A stretch of 32,458 nt of DNA from Bacillota bacterium. GTDB lineage: Bacteria; Bacillota; Clostridia; DSM-8532. The notes beneath the pieces are model-generated. The model saw only the letters and a list, made by a program, of their open reading frames with translations. It was not told where the DNA came from and did not search any database. Made by a program: the position numbers and the translations under genes. Within the stretch, counting starts at the first letter, position 1. The number at the start of each line of letters is the position of its first letter. The stretch covers positions 1 to 32,458 of the forward strand of contig JAEYPI010000261.1 in assembly GCA_023410885.1 (NCBI GenBank), written 5' to 3'. Of the stretch, positions 1 through 7,811 are shown one piece after another.

Positions 1-2
1 AG

Positions 3-479
3 ACTGAACTGCTTGAACCGTCTCAAACGCCGACTTCTACACCATTTGAAGCACCATTAGAAACATCACTCACTACACCACAATCAACACCAATAGCAGA
101 CGAACCAGGGAATGCTATTTCAGCCTATCAATCAGTTAACGAAGGCGAAAGGCTAATTCCAATGGAAGCAGAAACCATTCCACTGCTTATAACGGGAGTA
201 ATCCTTGTTTTGGTTGTAAGCTTAATCGTCATAACAATATTGTTTATAAAAAAAAAAAGCAGGGGATACCTTTTATTTATAGCGCAGCTTATTTTCTTTG
301 GACTAAGCTTCTATCAGCTCATTGAAATCTTTAATATAAGGAATGAAACAGACGGGGTTATGAGTTCAGAGATCGTGTCCGGTAAAATAGGCTTAAGTGC
401 AGTATTATGGGCAATAGGCATGTTATGTATGCTTGTAGGAATTATTCTAACTGGTAAGGGTAGGAAAACTAAAACATAG
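3..479 (+). CDS. 3' part of a membrane protein with a Pro/Thr-rich stalk (5' end outside window)
   Basis: The reading frame is open from base 3, well upstream of the ATG at 162, so this is the end of a longer gene rather than a 105-aa protein. No ribosome-binding site precedes the ATG at 162. About 50 residues of Pro/Thr/Ser/Glu-rich linker (repeated TP, TS and SP dipeptides) lead into three hydrophobic segments. The first is followed by a KKKSRG positive patch, which suggests a cytoplasmic loop, and the protein ends with a Lys/Arg-rich tail. This arrangement fits an extracellular domain on a flexible stalk, anchored by C-terminal membrane helices. I do not recognise the family, and the functional domain lies outside the window. 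The gene converges on the recombinase gene with a 4-base gap and no visible terminator between them. Confidence 0.75.
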   Translation, partial: TELLEPSQTPTSTPFEAPLETSLTTPQSTPIADEPGNAISAYQSVNEGERLIPMEAETIPLLITGVILVLVVSLIVITILFIKKKSRGYLLFIAQLIFFGLSFYQLIEIFNIRNETDGVMSSEIVSGKIGLSAVLWAIGMLCMLVGIILTGKGRKTKT

Positions 480-483
480 CCCA

Positions 484-1467
484 TTAGTTGTCTTTTTCCT
501 TAGGCTTGATGGAGGAGAGGGGGTTGCTTTTAACAGCTTCTCGCAAATGCTCTTCGTCAATATGGGTATAAATCTCGGTGGTTGCAATGCTCTCATGGCC
601 AAGAATGGCTTGTAGCGCGCGTATATCCACATGACCATGCTTATACATGAGGGTGGCCGCCGTATGACGGAGCTTATGGGGTGAGTATTTATCAGGGTCC
701 AAGCCCGAAGCCTGAATGTATTTCTTGACCAAATATTGCACGGTTTTAGGACTAATGCGAGTCTTGCGCTCACTGATAAACAGGGCTTTAGGTTCTTTAA
801 TATTGAGTATCTTATCACGCTTGACCTTATAAGCTGTGATAGCATCCTTACAGGCCTGGTTGAGATACACGGTGCGCTCTTTATTACCTTTACCAATAAC
901 TGTAAGAGTATCACCGCGAATACTATTGACATTAATGCCTACAAGCTCGGAAAGACGTAAGCCGCAATTCATAAACAATACAAGGATGGCATAATCCCGT
1001 TCCACATTTTTTTTACCATCAACACTGTTGAGTAAATTAACACTTTCATCTAAATTCAGATACTTTGGCAAACGTTTAACAATCTTTGGAGAATCCAACT
1101 CAGCAGCGGGGTTGAACTCAATGAGCTTAAGCTTGGTATGAAGATACTTATAGAAGGATTTTAACGATGCAACCTTACGTGCACGGGTTACGGCTGTGTT
1201 ATCACGATCACGGCTGGTAAAGGCCATAAAGCTATAGAGGTCCGTTAAATCAATGTTTTTAATGTCCTCTAAATTAATATCCTGAACGGGGATATTTTCA
1301 AAATCTTTTTCATTGGCGCCATACTTAAAAACCTTGATATATCTAAAAAAGGTACGAAGATCATAATAGTATTCTTTAATGGTGTTTTTAGATTTATTTC
1401 TAATGGTGAGCATATAATGAAGAAACTCAACTGCAATATCCGGAATATCATGATAATCTTGAACCAT
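484..1467 (-). CDS. Tyrosine recombinase, XerC/XerD type
   Basis: Site-specific DNA recombinase of the phage-integrase (tyrosine) family. The N-terminal SAM-like core-binding domain occupies about residues 10-110, with a KNKSKNTIKEYYYDLRTF-like helix. The catalytic domain shows the expected residues: Arg in NCGLRLSEL, Lys in the IGKGNKER hairpin, HKLRH (His-x-x-Arg), the second His in LGHES and the nucleophile Tyr in TTEIYTHI. At about 327 residues it is close to the size of XerC/XerD and larger than minimal integron-like enzymes. I chose the ATG at 1467 because GGAGG lies 8 bases upstream (1476-1480); the ATG at 1482 would put that site inside the gene. Its function could be chromosome dimer resolution or mobility of a local element; no dif or att site was identified. 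It has its own promoter. Confidence 0.9.
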   Translation of the reverse strand: MVQDYHDIPDIAVEFLHYMLTIRNKSKNTIKEYYYDLRTFFRYIKVFKYGANEKDFENIPVQDINLEDIKNIDLTDLYSFMAFTSRDRDNTAVTRARKVASLKSFYKYLHTKLKLIEFNPAAELDSPKIVKRLPKYLNLDESVNLLNSVDGKKNVERDYAILVLFMNCGLRLSELVGINVNSIRGDTLTVIGKGNKERTVYLNQACKDAITAYKVKRDKILNIKEPKALFISERKTRISPKTVQYLVKKYIQASGLDPDKYSPHKLRHTAATLMYKHGHVDIRALQAILGHESIATTEIYTHIDEEHLREAVKSNPLSSIKPKEKDN

Positions 1468-1619
1468 TTTTAAAGCCTCCAAACTTAAGAACTAAATTAA
1501 GTCCATTATAAAAGAAATAACTAAGGTTTTGTACTGATAGGTTTAGCATTTATAAGGTTTGATACTTATAAAGGTTTCTAAAGCAGATATTCAGACATTT
1601 GGTATCAATTTCTACTTTT

Positions 1620-1649
1620 ATTATACCACACCTACACTCTATTAAACAA
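1620..1649 (-). promoter_or_regulatory. Sigma-A-type promoter of the recombinase gene, with overlapping palindrome
   Basis: On the minus strand TTGTTT (1649-1644) and a perfect TATAAT (1625-1620) are separated by 18 bases, with an extended TGG before the -10. The predicted transcript would have a leader of about 145 bases. An inverted repeat (ACAAAAT, 4-base T loop, ATTTTGT; 1646-1663, extending to 1642-1667 with one mismatch) covers the -35, as a repressor site would. Promoter call is by motif only. Confidence 0.55.
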
Positions 1650-1667
1650 AATTTTTATTTTGTCTAA

Positions 1668-1837
1668 TGTAAGGTCTTTTTTGCTTAGTGAGTACCTCTT
1701 TAACGGTCTATATTCCCGGAACGCCACTATTTAGTTTTTTCTTTGTAGAACAAGTTCAACTCTTATATTTAATCTTCTGGTTCTGCCTCATTCATGGGGT
1801 TTATAAAGCAGTTGATTCAAATTAAGCGATTAGAATT
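1668..1837. other. Intergenic stretch, no gene seen
   Basis: Part of the 437-base gap between the recombinase and the corrinoid-protein gene. It is AT-rich with several T runs. I see no open frame with a ribosome-binding site, no tRNA-like cloverleaf and no repeat. The identifiable elements of the gap are the recombinase promoter on one side and the hairpin at 1838-1867 on the other. Confidence 0.5.
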
Positions 1838-1867
1838 AGGGTCCTAACAACCATCTGTTAGGACCCT
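1838..1867 (-). terminator. Terminator-like hairpin after the corrinoid-protein gene
   Basis: A perfect 12-bp stem (AGGGTCCTAACA, 1838-1849, against TGTTAGGACCCT, 1856-1867) with a 6-base loop lies 37 bases beyond the stop codon of the minus-strand corrinoid-protein gene. The following bases on that strand are AT-rich (AATTCTAATC) but lack a clean U tract, so termination efficiency is uncertain. Confidence 0.6.
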
Positions 1868-1904
1868 TAACCGTATAAGGTCACGTTATTTACAAGAGCT
1901 CATA

Positions 1905-2543
1905 TCAAAGGCTTGAACAGATAGAATACGCAACATCAGCTGCTGATGCGGCATCTGCTGTATAATAGTCAGCACCTATGGTTTTACAAAATGAATCCGT
2001 AACCGGTGCACCGCCCACCATAATCTTCACATTATCCTTGATATCCGAAGCTTTAATGGCCTCTATAACCGTTTTCATTTCGGTCATGGTTGTAGTGAGA
2101 AGCGCTGAGCATGCAACAATATTGGCGTTTACCTCCCTGGCCTTTTCTACAAATCGTTCTGCGGGTACATCCACACCCAAATCAATGACTTCCAGGCCTT
2201 TTCCTTCCATCATCATTCTGACCAGATTCTTTCCAATGTCATGGAGATCACCCTTGACAGTGCCGAGTACTACCGTGCCGGCAGCCTTTACGCCACTTTC
2301 AGCTAAGTGCGGCTTTAATATTTCAGTTCCGGCGTTCATAGCTCTTGCCGCAATTAAAACATCGGGTACATAGACCTCGTTGTTCTTAAATTTAACACCA
2401 ATGACACTCATTCCTGCCAGAAGGCCCTCTTCTAAGATGGATTTGGCTGAAATACCCTCATTAAGCGCGTTTTGCACCAATTCTTTAACACTTTTGGCCT
2501 TGCCCTGTTGAAGATTTTTAGAAATTTCTTCCAAAATATTCAC
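1905..2543 (-). CDS. Corrinoid (B12-binding) methyl-carrier protein, MtaC/MtbC/MttC type
   Basis: Carrier of a methyl group on a cobalt corrinoid, moving between a substrate-specific methyltransferase and a second methyltransferase that passes it to tetrahydrofolate or coenzyme M. The N-terminal helical cap (about residues 1-85) is followed by the Rossmann B12-binding domain with the signature D99-x-H101-x-x-G104 (KGDLHDIGKN), the conserved CSALLTTTM strand and a late GGAPV glycine motif. About 212 residues is the usual length. I prefer the GTG at 2543, with GGGAGGG 6 bases upstream, over the ATG at 2558, which has no ribosome site and contains that SD in its own codons. The regulator gene ends at 2559, so the two are probably co-transcribed. 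Confidence 0.92.
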   Translation of the reverse strand: MNILEEISKNLQQGKAKSVKELVQNALNEGISAKSILEEGLLAGMSVIGVKFKNNEVYVPDVLIAARAMNAGTEILKPHLAESGVKAAGTVVLGTVKGDLHDIGKNLVRMMMEGKGLEVIDLGVDVPAERFVEKAREVNANIVACSALLTTTMTEMKTVIEAIKASDIKDNVKIMVGGAPVTDSFCKTIGADYYTADAASAADVAYSICSSL

Positions 2544-2558
2544 TACATTCCCTCCCAT

Positions 2559-3842
2559 TCATTTGATGGTCTTCATCTGGCCTCTACCTTCACGAAATTT
2601 GCCCGGTGTAATTCCGGTTAATTTCTTAAAGTTCTTTGAGAAATAGCTTTGGTCTTCATAACCCACAAGACTTGAAATATCTATTAAATCTATGGAATCA
2701 TCCATTAATAGCCGCTTAGAGACAGTTATGCGATATTGATTGAGATAGGTTATAAAATTGGAGCCCGTTTCATCTTTAAATATTTTGCTGAAATAATTGG
2801 GGCTTAAATAGACTGCGCTGGCTACCTCCTCCAGGGTTATTTTCTTCATATAGTTTCTTCTGATATAGCTGATGGATTTATAGATGACATCGGCGTGTTT
2901 CACGGCTTTCATCTCAAATACGCACTCTGAGAATCTTCCCATGATCTTTGAGAGCCAGAAGGTCATCTCTTCAATGGTCTTGAACTTCTGTATTTCAGAG
3001 AGATAGCCAAAGTTGAGACCAAAAATCTGTTCGATATCTGCGCCACCCTCAAGTGCAGCTCGGGATAAAACGACGACTAATTCCAGCACACGGGCTTTTA
3101 CCACATCCAGGCTAACACCTGATTTCAGTAAAATGGCTCCCAGTATTTCGTTAAGTATCTTTCTGGCACCGGACTCATCCCCGGAGGATATGAAGGCCAG
3201 TAATTCCTTTTCCTTATCGAGTGGATAGCTGCCAACAGCTTCCTCCAACCCCCCCATTGTTTTCAGATAGTGAATATATTTGGAGATATCCGATTGCTGT
3301 TCAAGGATCTCACGGGATTCAGATAAATAACCGGCTCCCTCTCCTGAGTTGTAGGCTGAGATGATAAACAGAAGATTGGAAAGCTCATTGACCTTATCGG
3401 GACTGATGACGGGTATTGTGGTAAGTGACTGCCTTAAACCCTCGACCTGATCAGGTTTTAAGTACTGAAGCAACAGCTCGTCAAGCAAAAAATCCTCAGA
3501 ATTGATCATTAATACAGGTCCGGCAATCAATGCACCCTTTTCTTGATCCTCTAGCATAACGGGTGAAACCCAATGGGTTAGGCCTAATTGGCAGAAAAAA
3601 ACGTATTTACCGCCAAACCGCTCAGCCTGATAACTGCCATACAAATGAGCATGGCGACAATTCAGCCGTTCCCCCATATATTGTCTTGCTTTCACGCAGA
3701 GCTCACATCCTGGTATTTGTGTTTGGTACAGGATATCGCCCTTGCTGTCAATGAGGATTAAGGGTATATCGGTTGATGCACTGTAGGTATTTGCCGATTT
3801 AATTAGGTTATGTATCTGGACCCTGTTTTCTTTTGTGGTCAT
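2559..3842 (-). CDS. AraC-family regulator with N-terminal PocR sensory domain
   Basis: Cytoplasmic transcription regulator of 427 residues. Residues 8-175 resemble the PocR domain (VQIHNLIKSANTYS start; Cys-rich CELC and NCRH motifs; YVFFCQLGLTHWVSPV core), which in its family binds small ligands such as 1,3-propanediol or vitamin-related compounds. Residues about 315-420 carry two helix-turn-helix motifs of AraC type (ITLEEVASAVYLSPNYFSKIF and the SSLVGYEDQSYFSKNFKK / GITPGKFR signature). PocR-AraC proteins are repeatedly found beside corrinoid methyltransferase genes, and here the gene directly precedes the carrier gene, so it likely senses the methylated substrate and activates this island. 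AAGG lies 7-9 bases before the ATG. The ligand is inferred only by context. Confidence 0.9.
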   Translation of the reverse strand: MTTKENRVQIHNLIKSANTYSASTDIPLILIDSKGDILYQTQIPGCELCVKARQYMGERLNCRHAHLYGSYQAERFGGKYVFFCQLGLTHWVSPVMLEDQEKGALIAGPVLMINSEDFLLDELLLQYLKPDQVEGLRQSLTTIPVISPDKVNELSNLLFIISAYNSGEGAGYLSESREILEQQSDISKYIHYLKTMGGLEEAVGSYPLDKEKELLAFISSGDESGARKILNEILGAILLKSGVSLDVVKARVLELVVVLSRAALEGGADIEQIFGLNFGYLSEIQKFKTIEEMTFWLSKIMGRFSECVFEMKAVKHADVIYKSISYIRRNYMKKITLEEVASAVYLSPNYFSKIFKDETGSNFITYLNQYRITVSKRLLMDDSIDLIDISSLVGYEDQSYFSKNFKKLTGITPGKFREGRGQMKTIK

Positions 3843-4043
3843 AGTCTACCTTTCCAAACCTTATCTTTGAAAAGCCACCTCTATAGGCAATAGTGTGGTA
3901 GAAATGATATAAAAATTCTATGCCTTAAAGCAAAAGTAACTTCTGACTAAAACCCTATAAACAACAGATACTGTATTCATCCTAGCATTGAAAAAATCAA
4001 AGGTATTGAAATATTCTATGTTTTTTTGTTCATAATCATGGTT

Positions 4044-5684
4044 TTATTCAAAGCCAATGGACTGAACAAAGGTATCGTTAAAGCCCGGTAATCCGGAAAG
4101 CTCGAGATATTGGGCTTCCTGCTTGATCTGCTCGCATCGTTCTCTGCATTCCTTGGAAAGTAAAGCCATAATGGACCCTATACCAGAGGTATTTCCCGCA
4201 GGGCGCATTTTTGAAGCCAAGGCTTTCGGGAATAGGCCAATACGGATGGCACTGTTGATGTTAATTTTATTGCCAAAGCCTCCGGCCAGCCATACCTCAT
4301 CTATTTGATCGAAGGTCACACCCTGGTGGTCAAGTAAGGTTATTAAACCGGCATGAACGGCTGCCTTGGCAAGCTGTAGCTCCCGAATATCCTGTTGACT
4401 TAGAAAGATAACATCTTTTGATAGGTCATTTTTTTCTGATAGAACAAAGACTTTTTCTCCATTCAGGGCCTGAAGTCGATCTGATAAACAGAGAGCCTGT
4501 TCATCCCATTCCTCAAGGTCTGTAAGACGTCCTCCCTCATCGATTATCCCATATTCAAGCATCATTGAAACAGCATCGACAAGGCCTGAACCGCAAAGGC
4601 CAATCGGTTGTTGATTTCCTATAGTGTGAACCTGAAGCTGCCCATTTTCAAAGACAATGGTATCAATAGCGCCTTCAATACCGCCAACACCGCAGCGTAT
4701 TTTCGCTCCCTCAAAGGCAGGCCCTGCCGCCACTGAGCAGCAAAGGAGCTTTCCGTTTTTAGAAAGGGCCATCTCGCCGTTTGTTCCAAGATCCACAAGA
4801 AGCTGAATTTTGTTTTCATCATTCAAGGCGCAAGCTAAAATACCGGCCACAACGTCGGCGCCAATATAACCTGAGATTGAAGGTAAGAGATAAACAGGGC
4901 ACTGGGCATGATAGTCAAAACCCAGCTTACCGGCCATGCCGCAATAGACCTGGGTGAAAACAGGCGAAAAGGGTGCAACCGCAATGGATTGGGGGTTGAG
5001 TCCCATAAGAAAATGCATCATGGTGGTGTTGCCTGCAAAGCTCATGGCACAGATGGTCTCTTTGGCCACTTCCCTACTTTGAAGGAGGGTTTCTAGCATA
5101 GCGCTTATTTGATGCACCAACAGCTTATGAAGGACTTGCTCACCGTCAGGGTTATCCATCACATAAGCGATTCTGGTAATTACATCAGCCCCATAGGCCC
5201 TTTGTTCATTAAGCTCGGATAGGGTCCCCTTTATCTCACCCGTTTCTAAATTCACTAAATAAGCCACCAGAGTGGTCGTCCCTATATCAAAGGCAAAACC
5301 GTAATCCGGTGTCTCATGGACGCTTCTTCTGGCTAAAGGATGGCGATTGACTGTAAAGGAAAGGCCCTCAATTTGGATGTCAGCCTTTGTTATCTCAGGA
5401 ATTTCTACGGTCCCATGGCCCAGAAGGATGACTTGGCAAGCTAATCTAAAGTCTTCTTCCAGTTCTTGCTCGGAAAGCTTTTCTCTTTCGATGTGAGTGG
5501 GTTGGGAAACTTGGCCCCATAAGCGAACCTTGCATTTACCGCAGGTACCCTTGCCACAACAGGGGGCGTCATGGAGGATACCATGCTCTAATAGTGCGGT
5601 GTGTAAGTTCATTCCCGGATCGGCAGATATATGTTGATGAAGGTCTCCCCTTTTAAGTAAAAGATTGCACTTAAACTCTCCCAT
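4044..5684 (-). CDS. ATP-dependent reductive activator of corrinoid proteins (RACo-like, 2Fe-2S plus ASKHA/DUF4445)
   Basis: Restores corrinoid carriers whose cobalt has been oxidised to inactive Co(II), by ATP-driven electron transfer. The N-terminal ferredoxin domain shows C42-x5-C48-x2-C51 and C83, ligands for a plant-type [2Fe-2S] cluster. The rest is an ASKHA (actin/Hsp70-like) ATPase: FDIGTTTLVAYLV phosphate loop near residue 120, LLVDLGTNGEMAL, a GLCGSGLVD loop and the late AGGFGNKININSA motif. The N-terminal 2Fe-2S layout matches RACo of acetogens rather than archaeal RamA, which has C-terminal 4Fe-4S sites. It is 546 residues, somewhat shorter than characterised RACo proteins (about 630). 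The ATG at 5684 has AAAGGAG 6 bases upstream. Its target is probably the carrier encoded at 1905-2543. Confidence 0.9.
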   Translation of the reverse strand: MGEFKCNLLLKRGDLHQHISADPGMNLHTALLEHGILHDAPCCGKGTCGKCKVRLWGQVSQPTHIEREKLSEQELEEDFRLACQVILLGHGTVEIPEITKADIQIEGLSFTVNRHPLARRSVHETPDYGFAFDIGTTTLVAYLVNLETGEIKGTLSELNEQRAYGADVITRIAYVMDNPDGEQVLHKLLVHQISAMLETLLQSREVAKETICAMSFAGNTTMMHFLMGLNPQSIAVAPFSPVFTQVYCGMAGKLGFDYHAQCPVYLLPSISGYIGADVVAGILACALNDENKIQLLVDLGTNGEMALSKNGKLLCCSVAAGPAFEGAKIRCGVGGIEGAIDTIVFENGQLQVHTIGNQQPIGLCGSGLVDAVSMMLEYGIIDEGGRLTDLEEWDEQALCLSDRLQALNGEKVFVLSEKNDLSKDVIFLSQQDIRELQLAKAAVHAGLITLLDHQGVTFDQIDEVWLAGGFGNKININSAIRIGLFPKALASKMRPAGNTSGIGSIMALLSKECRERCEQIKQEAQYLELSGLPGFNDTFVQSIGFE

Positions 5685-5760
5685 GAAAATCTCCTTTAGT
5701 ATACTCTAGTTTAACCTTAACAGCCAAAACGTTCCTATTCAATACTGAAATTATTTAACT

Positions 5761-5789
5761 TTGTACTTTTTTACGAATTTTTGTACAAT
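5761..5789 (+). promoter_or_regulatory. Possible promoter of the DUF1638 gene
   Basis: TTGTAC (5761-5766) and TACAAT (5784-5789) are 17 bases apart on the plus strand, about 95 bases before the chosen start. The hexamers' ends also form an inverted repeat (TTGTAC and GTACAA), so an operator role is possible. The -35 matches consensus at only three of six bases. Confidence 0.35.
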
Positions 5790-5882
5790 TACCATTAATA
5801 TCTGAATCTTTCCATGAAACTATGGGCAAGTCTATTAAATTCAGTTAAGATGGATTTATATCAGCGTCGGAGGGCGGTGCCC

Positions 5883-6623
5883 ATGAGATTAAAGGTCATA
5901 GGCTGTAAGGTGTTATCCCGTGAATTAGGCCTGATTTCAGCTTTTTCGGAAAGCCAACTGGATATCACCACATTAAAACAGGGACTCCATAACGATCCTG
6001 AGCGTTTACGGAAATCCCTGCAAAATGAAATTGACTTAATCGATGAAGGAAACGATATTCACTCATGCGATACTTATTACGAGGAAGATTTTGATGCCAT
6101 TCTTCTTGCCTATGGTCTATGCTGTAATGGTATTGCAGGCCTTTCCTCCAAGCGCTTCCCCCTCATTATTCCAAAGGCTCATGACTGCATTACACTGCTA
6201 TTAGGATCAAAAGAACGTTATCAGCACTATTTTAATACCCATAAAGGGGTTTATTGGTTCAGCAGTGGCTGGATCGAGCATACCCCCATGCCTGGCAAAA
6301 GGCGCTATGAAAATACCCGAAACCTTTATCTGGCACACTATGGCCAAGAAAATGCAGATTATCTGATGGAAATGGAGCAAAACTGGCTGACCCAGTATCA
6401 GTGGTGTACCTTTATTGACTGGCCCGAATTTGATCATTCAGCCTATAAAAAGGGAACTCAGGCTAGCGCGGCCTTTCTAAATTGGCATTACGATGAAATT
6501 CAAGGCGATAAAAGCCTTTTGGAGGATTTCCTCAATGGCCGATGGGATGATCGTTTCCTGGTGGTACCTCCGGGCAAGCGCGTTGTGCCTTCCTATGATT
6601 CTTCCATTATAAAAAGTGAATAG
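5883..6623 (+). CDS. DUF1638 family protein
   Basis: Cytoplasmic protein of 246 residues matching the DUF1638 pattern: MRLKVIGCKVLSREL at the N terminus, a DAILLAYGLCCNGIAGL Cys-Cys motif, PKAHDCITLLLGSKERY, and GVYWFSSGWIEH. The conserved cysteines and histidine suggest metal or cofactor binding, but no reaction has been assigned to the family as far as I know. DUF1638 genes are often found next to corrinoid methyltransferase genes, as here. I chose the ATG at 5883 because GGAGGG (5869-5874) is 8 bases before it; the upstream ATG at 5814 has no ribosome site and its first 23 codons look non-conserved. It is the only plus-strand gene in the island, divergent from the activator gene and convergent with the methyltransferase gene. 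Confidence 0.85.
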   Translation: MRLKVIGCKVLSRELGLISAFSESQLDITTLKQGLHNDPERLRKSLQNEIDLIDEGNDIHSCDTYYEEDFDAILLAYGLCCNGIAGLSSKRFPLIIPKAHDCITLLLGSKERYQHYFNTHKGVYWFSSGWIEHTPMPGKRRYENTRNLYLAHYGQENADYLMEMEQNWLTQYQWCTFIDWPEFDHSAYKKGTQASAAFLNWHYDEIQGDKSLLEDFLNGRWDDRFLVVPPGKRVVPSYDSSIIKSE

Positions 6624-6641
6624 AAAAGGAGCACGTGCCGA

Positions 6642-7697
6642 CTAAAGGGGTTTCTTTATGGGATAGGTGCCATAGGTATGGGCTAATTCTACCATTTTAG
6701 CTGCACGCTCAAAGGTCGCATTCGCAGGGTATTCACAACCGGTAGCCAATATGTATCCCCCACCCGGTGCCATTATATCGATTTGGTCCTTGATGACCTG
6801 CTCCCATTCTTCATCGGTAGCGGTAATGACCATTGGCGGAGGGACACAACCAATTAAGGTCAGCTTGCCACCATACTTATCCTTGCATTCCTTAAAATCT
6901 TTACAATCATCTGGCGGATAGAGAAATGAAATGGCCTGTGGGCGCATGGTCTCGATTTGGGCATCAAAATAGATCCGTTCACCGCAATTATGCACCATGA
7001 CCATACATCCCCGATTATGGATAACATCGGCTAATTCCCTGACAAGGTCTCCCTCCATGTCCATCCACATGGCCTTGGACATGATGGAGCCTGAGGCGAA
7101 GAGTGTATCGAGCATGATACCATGGACACCGGTATCCATAAGAGCTTCACAGTATTCCTTTAGGGTTTCATTAACCTCTTTTGCCGCATTTTTCACTGCG
7201 TCCCTATCGTCATAAATATCCATGTACATATCCTGTTGATTTCGGAGCATGGATAATACACCCAACGGCCCAAATACAAAGGCGACAATGGGCAGCTCGT
7301 GGCCTTTTCTTTTAACAAGCTCACGGCATACCTCAATATGCATCATCATACGCTTGGATTGCCGATAATCCACTTTTTTAATCTTTTCATATTCACTGAT
7401 ATCTTTAATGAGAGGTTCTTTAAAATCGGGATGAATGGCTTGATTTTCGGGATAAACAAGCTTAGGCCCCCATGCATCACATTCAATAGAAAGATCAATC
7501 AGGGTAACGAGACAATCGAGTCCATAGAGATCAACAGAATCAAGAAGCGCTTTAACACAAGTCTCTGCATCCGTTGCCCATTTTTCATAGGAAGACCCCA
7601 TTATGTTTCGTGTCACACCGCTTAAAATAGGATAAACAGGCACACGATCGGCTTCTTGATGGTTTAAAGCAAGGGAAACTCTTTCTAATGCATTCAT
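6642..7697 (-). CDS. UroD-family cobalamin methyltransferase
   Basis: Zinc-dependent methyltransferase with the uroporphyrinogen-decarboxylase TIM-barrel fold, 351 residues. Zinc ligands are visible as H236-x-C238 (VHNCGERIYF) and C321 (LATGCEYPAN), the arrangement of MtaA/MtbA and of the demethylase enzymes MtvB/OdmB. True HemE lacks these, so porphyrin decarboxylation is unlikely. In this island it may either demethylate the substrate and load the carrier protein (as MtvB-type enzymes do with phenyl methyl ethers) or unload it; sequence alone does not decide. AAGGAA lies about 10 bases before the ATG at 7697. The 5' leader contains a hairpin at 7714-7749. Confidence 0.88.
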   Translation of the reverse strand: MNALERVSLALNHQEADRVPVYPILSGVTRNIMGSSYEKWATDAETCVKALLDSVDLYGLDCLVTLIDLSIECDAWGPKLVYPENQAIHPDFKEPLIKDISEYEKIKKVDYRQSKRMMMHIEVCRELVKRKGHELPIVAFVFGPLGVLSMLRNQQDMYMDIYDDRDAVKNAAKEVNETLKEYCEALMDTGVHGIMLDTLFASGSIMSKAMWMDMEGDLVRELADVIHNRGCMVMVHNCGERIYFDAQIETMRPQAISFLYPPDDCKDFKECKDKYGGKLTLIGCVPPPMVITATDEEWEQVIKDQIDIMAPGGGYILATGCEYPANATFERAAKMVELAHTYGTYPIKKPL

Positions 7698-7713
7698 ATG
7701 GCATAATTCCTTC

Positions 7714-7749
7714 CACAGTCCTATCCATGCTCTTCTTTACGGGACTGTG
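7714..7749 (-). terminator. Hairpin between the MFS and UroD-family genes
   Basis: CACAGTCC (7714-7721) pairs perfectly with GGACTGTG (7742-7749) around a 20-base loop. It lies after the MFS stop codon at 7812 and ends just before the ribosome-binding site of the methyltransferase gene. No U tract follows, so it may be an attenuator-like or mRNA-processing structure rather than a terminator. Confidence 0.35.
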
Positions 7750-7811
7750 CTTTCATTATAAAAGCTGCATTAGAAAACTTATGTAAATATAATCTGTTTC
7801 TTTGTAAAATT

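Noticed and set aside
5700..5715. TATACT -10-like box before the activator gene
   Set aside because: It is so close to the ribosome-binding site that transcription would start inside the site; kept out as a promoter.
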